From contig OZ245773.1 of the NCBI GenBank assembly GCA_965227645.1, positions 5,208,001-5,272,000 of the forward strand: a DNA stretch of 64,000 bases, read 5' to 3'. Shown here in pieces: positions 57,999 through 64,000 of this stretch (position 1 is its first letter; each line of letters begins with the position of its first letter). A model generated the notes under the pieces. The model did no database searches. It saw only the letters and a program-made list of their open reading frames with translations, and was not told the origin of the DNA. The translations under genes were made by a program, and so were the position numbers. Origin of the DNA: Flavimaribacter sp024343425. GTDB lineage: Bacteria > Pseudomonadota > Alphaproteobacteria > Rhizobiales > Rhizobiaceae.

Positions 57999-58389
57999 GC
58001 CGGCTCTCCTTTCTCTCAGCGCCCCGATGCGCCGTTTGTCCCTGTCTTCAGAACGACTGTTCCCAAGTCCAGAACGTTCGCGTCACATATCGCACTCAAT
58101 CCGAATAAACGCCAGATTCCGGGGCTTTTGTGATTTACAAATTTGTAGTTCCTGTATGAGACTGCTGGCACGATGATGAATACCCGCCAACCCGCCAAGT
58201 CCGGCCGCCGGCGCAAACCTTGCGCCCCGGCCGGACGCCGCGATAGTGCCAAAATCAGGTGACGCTTTTGTATCAGCTTCTTCATGACGCCGCAGCGGCG
58301 CCGCGCGTCGGCGTTCGTCTGTTCGAATATCCCTCCTTGACTATATTTTATCATTTGGTAAAAATTTTTACCGAAGGGAAAGAGAGCAC
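57999..58389. other. divergent intergenic region between ppk2 and the F420 operon
   Basis: About 390 bases with no credible gene. It contains TACAAATTTGTA, a perfect 12-bp palindrome at 58136-58147, TTGACT at 58337-58342 as a plausible -35 for cofG, and the large palindrome described separately. The stretch 58190-58330 is GC-rich and featureless. Confidence 0.6.
58354..58375. promoter_or_regulatory. AT-rich palindromic operator candidate before cofG
   Basis: GGTAAAAATTTTTACC is a perfect 16-bp palindrome (58357-58372), extended by TTT on the left and GAA on the right for 10 of 11 matched pairs. It covers the predicted -10 region of the cofG promoter (TTGACT at 58337) and lies 15 bases before the start codon. 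This suggests a TetR- or MarR-type repressor, but no such gene is adjacent. Confidence 0.6.
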
Positions 58390-59541
58390 ATGATGACGCC
58401 GGAAGCTGCACTGGCTCTGGACACTGTCAGCGATGATCAACTGGCCGAACTGATGGCCGGCGCCACAGCCGTGCGCAGGGCGCACTGGGGCGACGTGATC
58501 ACCTATTCGCGCAAGGTCTTCGTGCCGCTCACCAACATGTGTCGCGACACCTGCGGCTATTGCACCTTCGTCAAGCATCCGGATTCGCCGCTGGCCAACA
58601 TCATGACGCCGGACGAAGTTTTGAAAGCCGCGCGCCGCGGCGAGGAAAAAGGCTGCAAGGAGCTCTTGTTCAGCCTCGGCGAGAAGCCTGAGCGCCGCTA
58701 CGAAAAGGCCAAAAAAGGCTTGCAGGCGCTCGGATACGAGACGATGTCGGACTATCTCGCCGCCATGTGCCGGCTGGTGATCGAGGAGACGGACCTGCTG
58801 CCGCACGTCAACGCCGGCACCCTGACGGAAGACGAGATCCGCCTGCTGCGCCCGGTCAGCGCCTCCATGGGCATGATGCTGGAAACCGTCAGCCGCCGGC
58901 TGATGCGCAAGGGCGAGGCGCATCACGCCTGTCCCGACAAGGTTCCGCTGCAGCGGTTGCGCACGATCGAGCGCGCCGGCGCGCTGGGCGTGCCCTTCAC
59001 CACAGGGCTCCTCATCGGCGTCGGGGAGACCTGGGCCGAACGGGTGGAGAGCCTGGCCGCGATCGAGGCGGCGCACCGCCGTCACGGTCATATCCAGGAG
59101 GTGATCGTCCAGAATTTCCAGCGCAAACCGGATATCGCCATGGCGGACCATCCCGAGCCGTCGCTCGAGGACATGCTCAAGACGCTGGCCGTCGCCCGAT
59201 TAATGCTGTCGCCGGATATCAGCCTGCAGGCGCCGCCCAATCTCAGCGAGCGCCACATCGAATATCTCGCCGCCGGCATCAATGACTGGGGCGGGATTTC
59301 GCCGGTCACCATCGATTTCATCAATCCGCAGCATGAGTGGCCGGAGATCGTCCAGCTTGCCGGGTCGACCGCGCAAGCCGGCTGCCGGCTGCAGGAACGG
59401 CTGACGGTCTATCCCGCCTATCTGGCGCAGGCCGGCCACTATCTCGATCCGCAGATTGCGCGACGCGCCAACAGCATGGCCAGGCCGGACGGACTTGCCC
59501 GTCGCCAGGTCGAAGACCTTCTCCCAGGAGCCGCCGAATGA
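58390..59541 (+). CDS. cofG: FO synthase subunit CofG (7,8-didemethyl-8-hydroxy-5-deazariboflavin synthase)
   Basis: A 383-residue radical-SAM enzyme. The cluster motif CRDTCGYC gives Cys51, Cys55 and Cys58; the GGE-like patch is in LFSLGEKPE and the SAM-binding GVGETWAERVESL lies near 215. With CofH it makes FO, the deazaflavin core of coenzyme F420, from tyrosine and the riboflavin precursor. It is separate from CofH, unlike the fused FbiC of actinobacteria. GGGAAAGAGAG precedes the ATG at 58390. It starts the operon, and cofH begins inside its stop codon. Confidence 0.95.
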   Translation: MMTPEAALALDTVSDDQLAELMAGATAVRRAHWGDVITYSRKVFVPLTNMCRDTCGYCTFVKHPDSPLANIMTPDEVLKAARRGEEKGCKELLFSLGEKPERRYEKAKKGLQALGYETMSDYLAAMCRLVIEETDLLPHVNAGTLTEDEIRLLRPVSASMGMMLETVSRRLMRKGEAHHACPDKVPLQRLRTIERAGALGVPFTTGLLIGVGETWAERVESLAAIEAAHRRHGHIQEVIVQNFQRKPDIAMADHPEPSLEDMLKTLAVARLMLSPDISLQAPPNLSERHIEYLAAGINDWGGISPVTIDFINPQHEWPEIVQLAGSTAQAGCRLQERLTVYPAYLAQAGHYLDPQIARRANSMARPDGLARRQVEDLLPGAAE

Positions 59542-60806
59542 ACCATTTCGACCCGAACCTGCCGCGCCCGGCCGCGCTTGCCGACCTCGTCGAGGTGACC
59601 GGCCTGAGCCCGACTGTCCGCCGCATCCTCGACGGCGTTCTCGAGGGCCGGGAGGCGAGCGAGGCGGACGGCGTCGCGCTGTTTGCAGCGACTGGAAACG
59701 ATATCGCCGCGATCGTCGCAGTCGCCGATCATCTGCGCGAGCGGGTCAATGGCGACCGGGTCAGCTTCGTCGTCAACCGCAACATCAATTTCACCAATGT
59801 CTGCTACATGGGGTGCCGTTTCTGCGGCTTCGCAAAGCGCAGCGAGGAGGAGGGCGCGGAATGGCTCTCCCTCGACCAGATCGTCGGCCGCGCCTCGGAA
59901 GCCTGGTCGCGCGGCGCGACGGAGGTCTGCATCCAGGGCGGTCTGCATCCGAAGATGGAAGGGACCTACTACCGCGACATCGTGCTCGCGCTGAAGGCCG
60001 AACTGCCGGACATGCACATCCACGCATATTCGCCCTTCGAGATCTGGTACGGCGCGTCCAAGCGGCGCATGTCCTATGAGGATTACATCACGGATCTCAT
60101 GGAATGCGGGCTCGGCACGATTCCCGGAACCGCCGCGGAAATCCTCGATACGGACATCCGCAAGCAGCTGACGAAGAACAAGCTGAGCGCAGAACGTTGG
60201 GTCGAGATCATCCGCGCCGCCCATTCCGTCGGAATGAAGACCACGGCGACGATCATGTACGGCCACATTGACGGGCCGGAAACATGGGCGGCGCATATCT
60301 GCCTGCTGCGCGACATCCAGAAGGACACCGGCGGCTTCACCGAGCTGGTGCCGCTGAGTTTCGTCCATACCGAATCGCCGCTCTTCACGCAGTCGCCGGA
60401 TACGGTGCGCCCCGGTCCCACAGTGGACGAGGTCACGAAGATGCACGCGGTCTCGCGGATTCTTCTGCACGGCTGGATCGACAACATCCAGGTATCGTGG
60501 ACGAAGCTCGGGCCGAAGGAAGCCCACCGCATGCTTGCCTGCGGGGTGAACGATCTCGGCGGCACGCTGATGAACGAAAGCATTTCGCGCGCAGCCGGCG
60601 CAAAGAACGGGCAGGAGGTGACCGCACACGAGATGGTGCAGATCATCCGCTCGGCCGGCCGCGTTCCCGTCCAGCGCAACACGCCCTATGATGTTCTGGA
60701 CGTGTTCGACGATCACGATCCGGTTGTCATCGCGCCGCTTGTCGAACGCGCCGGCGCGAGCCCAATCGATTTCCTGTCGATGTTTCCCGATGCGAGGCAG
60801 GCCTGA
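59538..60806 (+). CDS. cofH: FO synthase subunit CofH
   Basis: A 422-residue radical-SAM enzyme. ATG 59538 overlaps the cofG stop. The motif CYMGCRFC gives Cys89, Cys93 and Cys96; EVCIQGGLHP and IPGTAAEILDTDIR are typical of the CofH/MqnC group. The CofH call over MqnC rests on the partner CofG and the following cofD-cofC-cofE. It condenses a tyrosine-derived fragment with 5-amino-6-ribitylaminouracil. It overlaps cofD by one base (TGATG). Confidence 0.95.
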   Translation: MNHFDPNLPRPAALADLVEVTGLSPTVRRILDGVLEGREASEADGVALFAATGNDIAAIVAVADHLRERVNGDRVSFVVNRNINFTNVCYMGCRFCGFAKRSEEEGAEWLSLDQIVGRASEAWSRGATEVCIQGGLHPKMEGTYYRDIVLALKAELPDMHIHAYSPFEIWYGASKRRMSYEDYITDLMECGLGTIPGTAAEILDTDIRKQLTKNKLSAERWVEIIRAAHSVGMKTTATIMYGHIDGPETWAAHICLLRDIQKDTGGFTELVPLSFVHTESPLFTQSPDTVRPGPTVDEVTKMHAVSRILLHGWIDNIQVSWTKLGPKEAHRMLACGVNDLGGTLMNESISRAAGAKNGQEVTAHEMVQIIRSAGRVPVQRNTPYDVLDVFDDHDPVVIAPLVERAGASPIDFLSMFPDARQA

Positions 60807-61771
60807 TGGCGGATAAGCGCTGCAAGGTGGTCCTGCTTGCCGGCGGCGTCGGCGGCGCCAAGATGGCCGAAGGGCTGGACGGCCTGGACGATATCGATCT
60901 CTCGATCATCGGCAATGTCGCCGACGACGCGGAGTTTCACGGCCTGTGGGTCTCGCCCGACATCGACACCGTCACCTATACGCTTGCCGACCGGATCGAT
61001 CGCAAGCAGGGCTGGGGCGTGGCCGATGAGAGCCATCGCTCGCTGTCCGTGCTGGCCGAGCTCGGCAAGGATACGTGGATGACGCTGGGCGACCGGGATT
61101 TCGGTCTGCACATCTATCGCACGGAGCGCATCCGCAACGGCGACAGGCGCAGCGAAATCGCAGCCGATATCGCGAAGGCCTTCGGCGTGAAGAGCCGGAT
61201 CCTTCTGCCGACCGACAACATCGTCCAGACACAGATCAGGACCGATGCGGGCTGGATGTCTTTCCAGGAATATTTCGTGCGTGAAGCCTGCCGGCCGGAA
61301 GTTCAGGACATCCGGTTCGAGGGCGCGGAAAAAGCGCAGGCGACACCGGAAGCGCTGGCCGTCATCGGCGAAGCCGACCTGATCGTGATCGCGCCGAGCA
61401 ACCCGCTGGTCAGCATCGCGCCGATCCTCTCGGTCGGTGGAATAAAGGAGGCCTTGCAGGCGGCGGCCGCGCAGAAGATTGCGGTCTCGCCGATCATCGC
61501 CGGCAAGGTCGTCAAGGGGCCGGCGGACCGGATGATGGCGTCGCTCGGTCTTGAAGCCACTGCCCTCGGGGTCGCGCGGCATTACGCCGATCTTGCAGAC
61601 GCAATCCTTATCGACCGTCAGGACGCGGCGCTTGAAGCGTCCGTCGAGGCGCTGGGCCTTCGCTGCATTGTCGACGACATCCTGATGAAAAATCGCGAAG
61701 ACAAATTGCGTCTCGCCCGTTTCGTGGTCGATTGCGCCGCCCTTCCTACTTCGCGGAGGGCCTGCGCATGA
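60806..61771 (+). CDS. cofD: 2-phospho-L-lactate transferase CofD
   Basis: A 321-residue transferase. The N-terminal VVLLAGGVGGAKMAEGL is the family's glycine-rich FO/GDP-binding loop; VGDDAEFHGLWVSPDIDTVTY-like NVADDAEFHGLWVSPDIDTVTYTLA binds the phosphate and metal; later come DRDFGLHIYRTE and IAPSNPLVSIAPIL. It transfers the phospho-lactyl (or related) group from the GDP-activated donor to FO, giving F420-0. It overlaps cofH and cofC. Confidence 0.95.
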   Translation: MADKRCKVVLLAGGVGGAKMAEGLDGLDDIDLSIIGNVADDAEFHGLWVSPDIDTVTYTLADRIDRKQGWGVADESHRSLSVLAELGKDTWMTLGDRDFGLHIYRTERIRNGDRRSEIAADIAKAFGVKSRILLPTDNIVQTQIRTDAGWMSFQEYFVREACRPEVQDIRFEGAEKAQATPEALAVIGEADLIVIAPSNPLVSIAPILSVGGIKEALQAAAAQKIAVSPIIAGKVVKGPADRMMASLGLEATALGVARHYADLADAILIDRQDAALEASVEALGLRCIVDDILMKNREDKLRLARFVVDCAALPTSRRACA

Positions 61772-62397
61772 GCCGGGACATGCTCTTCGTTATCCCGATG
61801 AAAGATCCGGAACGCGCCAAGTCGCGGCTGCAGCCGATCCTGTCGCAGCCGGTACGCAAGAAGCTGGCGCTGGCGCTGTTTCGCCAGACCATCGATTTCA
61901 TCCGCGCAAGCCGTGGCGACGCCGATATTCTGGTGGTCACCGGATCCCGCGAGATCGCCGGGCTCGCCGATGACCTCGGCGTGGAGGTGCTCGCCGAAGA
62001 AGGCGTGACGCATCTGTCGGAGGCTGTCGAACAGGCGGCGCGCCACGCAGAAAGCCAAGGCTATCGCTCGATCTGCGTTTTGCCCGCCGACCTCGCCAAT
62101 CCGCAGAGCTACGACCTCGAACAGCTGTTGTCGGCTGCGCGCGACGCGCCGTCCATCATTCTGTGCCCGGCGCATGACGGCGGCACCAACGCGCTGGTCG
62201 CCACGCCGCCGCGGGCGATCCCTTTCCGCTACGGATACCAGTCCTGCACATCGCACGAGCAGGAAGCCCTCCGCGCCGGCGTGTCCTGCACCGTGCTGCG
62301 GCTAGAAAGCCTGTCTCACGACATTGATGTCGCCAACGACCTCTATCTGCACCTGGCGCCCTCGATCAATCAGCTTCTGGACGCCGAATCGCCATGA
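61768..62397 (+). CDS. cofC: 2-phospho-L-lactate guanylyltransferase CofC
   Basis: A 209-residue nucleotidyltransferase. FVIPMKDPERAKSRLQPIL near residue 6-25 is the family's GTP-binding start, followed by VVTGSREIAGLADDLGVEVL, the ICVLPADLANP motif with metal-binding Asp, and HDGGTNAL. It activates a three-carbon phospho-acid with GTP for CofD. Whether the acid is 2-phospholactate, phosphoenolpyruvate or 3-phosphoglycerate cannot be read from the sequence, since bacterial enzymes differ. Overlaps cofD and cofE. Confidence 0.92.
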   Translation: MSRDMLFVIPMKDPERAKSRLQPILSQPVRKKLALALFRQTIDFIRASRGDADILVVTGSREIAGLADDLGVEVLAEEGVTHLSEAVEQAARHAESQGYRSICVLPADLANPQSYDLEQLLSAARDAPSIILCPAHDGGTNALVATPPRAIPFRYGYQSCTSHEQEALRAGVSCTVLRLESLSHDIDVANDLYLHLAPSINQLLDAESP

Positions 62398-63167
62398 TGT
62401 CGCCGGTCGAAATCCATGTGGTTCCGGGATTGCCGGAAATCCGGCCCGGCGATGATCTGGGCGCGATGATCGGCGACTGCCTGGAAAAAGCTGGCCTCGG
62501 GCTGCGTGACGGAGACGTCGTGACGTCGGCGCACAAGGTGGTTTCCAAGGCGGAGGGCCAGATCGTGCGGCTCGCCGATGTGGAGCCGTCGGCCGAAGCG
62601 CTCGCCTATGCCGAAAGGCTCGCCAAGGACGCCCGCAAGGTCGAGGTCGTGCTGCGCGAATCCGTGCGGGTGGTCAAGGCGTTCAGGCATCCCGGCCAGA
62701 ACGAGGGCACGATGATCTGCGAGCACCGGCTGGGCCTGATTTCGGCCAATGCGGCGGTTGACGAATCCAATACCGGCGAAGACGGGACCGTGATCCTGCT
62801 GCCGCGTGATCCGGACGCCAGCGCCGAGCGTATTCAACAGGCGCTGGAGCAACGCTTCGGCGTGTCGATAGGCGTCATGCTGACCGATACGTTCGGGCGC
62901 CCCTGGCGTCTCGGGCAGGTCAACATCGCGATCGGCCTTGCCGGGATTCCTTCCGTGAAGAGCGAGAAGGGAAAAACGGACGCCTACGGCCGTCGCCTGA
63001 TGGTCACCGAGCCGGCCTTTGCGGACGAAATCGCGGCCGCCTCAGGCCTTGTCGTCCGCAAGGCCGGAAACACGCCCGTGACCCTTTTCAGGGGCCTTGA
63101 ATGGGAAAAAACACAAAGCCGGGCCGCCGAGATGCTGCGCCCCGCAGGAGAGGATATGTTCAGATGA
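62394..63167 (+). CDS. cofE: coenzyme F420:L-glutamate ligase CofE
   Basis: A 257-residue single-domain ligase. Landmarks are GLPEIRPGDDLGAMI, VVTSAHKVVSKAEGQIVRL, the metal-binding VDESNTGEDGTVILLPRDPDASAERI and DTFGRPWRLGQVNIAIGLAG. It adds glutamates to F420-0. The C-terminal flavin domain of actinobacterial FbiB is absent, as usual outside that group, so reduction of a dehydro intermediate, if needed, must come from elsewhere. Overlaps cofC and the following reductase. Confidence 0.95.
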   Translation: MMSPVEIHVVPGLPEIRPGDDLGAMIGDCLEKAGLGLRDGDVVTSAHKVVSKAEGQIVRLADVEPSAEALAYAERLAKDARKVEVVLRESVRVVKAFRHPGQNEGTMICEHRLGLISANAAVDESNTGEDGTVILLPRDPDASAERIQQALEQRFGVSIGVMLTDTFGRPWRLGQVNIAIGLAGIPSVKSEKGKTDAYGRRLMVTEPAFADEIAAASGLVVRKAGNTPVTLFRGLEWEKTQSRAAEMLRPAGEDMFR

Positions 63168-63832
63168 CAATAGCAATCATTGGCGGCACCGGACCTCAGG
63201 GCCAGGGGCTTGCGCTTCGTTTCGCAAGGGCAGGCGTGGAGGTGGTGCTCGGTTCCAGAGACGGCGCGAGGGCGCAGTCGATCGCCGAAGAACTCGCCGC
63301 CAAGCTACCGGCCGGATCGGCCGCGATCACCGGCGCGGACAATGAAGGCGCGGCGCAGGCCGCGGACGAATTCGTCATTCTGGCCGTGCCCTTCGCCGCA
63401 CACAATGCGACGCTGGGCGCGCTCAAGCCGCACCTGGCGGACAAGATCCTGGTCGACATCGTCGTGCCGCTGTCTCCCAACGACCCGAAGATCGTCGAGA
63501 TGCCGCCCGAAGGGTCGGCGACGGAAGCGGCCCAGGCGCTGCTTGGCCCGGACATTCCGGTGATCGGCGCTCTGCACAACGTATCGGCGACAACCCTCAA
63601 CAATCTCGACTGGACCATCAATTGCGACATTCTCGTCTGCGGCAATAGCCTGGACGCACGCAAGAAAGTCATGGAACTGGTCGGCAAGCTGGGCGTGACG
63701 ACCTACAACGCCGGCGGCGCTTCTGCGGCGCGATCAATCGAGGCGATCACGCCGATACTTATCCGGATAAATATTTCAAAAGCGGTGCCCTTTACCCATG
63801 CCGGGATAAAGATCTGGGCGCCGGATCACTGA
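63164..63832 (+). CDS. npdG: NADPH:F420 oxidoreductase (NpdG/Fno type)
   Basis: A 222-residue Rossmann protein. The N-terminal IAIIGGTGPQGQGLALRFARAG is the NADPH-binding loop and SRDGARAQSIAEEL the 2'-phosphate contact region; then FVILAVPF and VGALHNVSATTLNNLDW-like IGALHNVSATTL follow. It transfers hydride between NADPH and F420, giving the reduced cofactor to the LLM enzyme encoded next. Start at 63164 overlaps the cofE stop; longer upstream starts would run into cofE. Confidence 0.93.
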   Translation: MTIAIIGGTGPQGQGLALRFARAGVEVVLGSRDGARAQSIAEELAAKLPAGSAAITGADNEGAAQAADEFVILAVPFAAHNATLGALKPHLADKILVDIVVPLSPNDPKIVEMPPEGSATEAAQALLGPDIPVIGALHNVSATTLNNLDWTINCDILVCGNSLDARKKVMELVGKLGVTTYNAGGASAARSIEAITPILIRINISKAVPFTHAGIKIWAPDH

Positions 63833-63860
63833 CGCAACCACCCTCAAGGAGGAACACGAA

Positions 63861-64000
63861 ATGCAGTTTGGAATTTGTTTCAAGGGCTTCATGAAGCCGG
63901 AAAGACAGCGCGCCATCGTCCGTCAGGCGGAAAATGGCGGCTTTGAATATTGCTGGTTCTATGACAGCCATATTCTGTGGCGCGAAAGCTTCGTGGCGAT
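63861..64000 (+). CDS. LLM-class F420-dependent oxidoreductase (partial, runs off the end)
   Basis: Only the first 46 residues are visible. AAGGAGGAACACGAA lies before ATG 63861. The start MQFGICFKGFMKPERQRAIVRQAENGGFEYCWFYDSHILWRESF has the first beta-strand, helix and second strand of a luciferase-like monooxygenase barrel. Together with the F420 synthesis genes, this fits the F420-dependent LLM oxidoreductases of the proteobacterial type that recur beside such operons. The catalytic site lies outside the window. Confidence 0.8.
   Translation, partial: MQFGICFKGFMKPERQRAIVRQAENGGFEYCWFYDSHILWRESFVA

Noticed and set aside
59439..60716. Long open frame antisense to cofH
   Set aside because: 425 codons of Arg/Val/Asp-rich sequence with no family features, opposite a certain CofH.
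59538..60806. MqnC/MqnE menaquinone (futalosine pathway) enzyme
   Set aside because: Radical-SAM motif is similar, but gene order with cofG, cofD, cofC and cofE identifies CofH.

Overview
The window looks like chromosomal DNA of an alphaproteobacterium of the Hyphomicrobiales (Rhizobiales) type. The evidence is moderately high GC with strong codon bias, TRAP and oligopeptide operons with IclR, FCD-GntR and AraC regulators, a 6-TM/ferredoxin adenylate cyclase, and many small secreted proteins of kinds common in this order. The genus cannot be fixed from the sequence alone.

Layout. (1) 1-2650: an accessory flank with small secreted Cys-containing proteins, a glycine-rich repeat protein and a decayed IS21-family istB. 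(2) 2681-19627: a 17-kb cluster that reads as one locus. A divergent IclR regulator faces a long co-directional operon: SCP2-like protein, alpha/beta hydrolase, AttM/BlcC-type lactonase, RbsB-type binding protein, fused RbsA-type ATPase, two RbsC-type permeases, a seven-helix type-1 opsin homologue whose retinal lysine is Arg, a flotillin-like SPFH protein, a small membrane protein, a sodium:solute-symporter-like protein, an iron-type alcohol dehydrogenase and a succinate-semialdehyde-type dehydrogenase. Regulator, lactonase, alcohol dehydrogenase and aldehyde dehydrogenase are the same combination as the Agrobacterium blcR-blcABC (attJ-attKLM) gamma-butyrolactone/4-hydroxybutyrate system. Here it is joined to a transporter and to a membrane module of opsin, flotillin and symporter. 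I consider this the most interesting system in the window. (3) 19793-21490: a complete tyrosine recombinase, candidate attachment and arm sites, a 36-39 bp periodic repeat and the stump of a glnQ-like gene, so the cluster probably lies in or beside an integrated element.

(4) 21964-26258: two membrane c-di-GMP proteins (MHYT-PAS-GGDEF-EAL and 7TM-PAS-GGDEF). (5) 27422-32307: a cobalamin riboswitch followed by btuB-btuF-btuC-btuD. (6) 32347-39966: mixed genes, including an orphan TupA-like ATP-grasp protein, a DUF922 lipoprotein, an AraC/hydrolase divergent pair and a 6TM-[2Fe-2S]-adenylate cyclase. (7) 40272-45724: TRAP transporter, GntR-FCD regulator and kduI-kduD, an uptake and catabolic unit for uronate or unsaturated oligouronide products. 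(8) 45907-48589: HD phosphohydrolase, a decayed stretch and a DUF917 protein. (9) 48622-57073: an oligopeptide ABC transporter with gamma-glutamyltransferase, divergent from an IclR regulator. Two 17-bp palindromes with the same arms sit in the divergent intergenic region.

(10) 57078-64000: polyphosphate kinase 2, then a tightly overlapping coenzyme F420 operon, cofG-cofH-cofD-cofC-cofE-npdG plus an LLM-class oxidoreductase running off the end. It contains the FO-synthesis, lactyl-phospho-FO, glutamylation and reduction steps and one likely F420-using enzyme. A long AT-rich palindrome lies directly before cofG.
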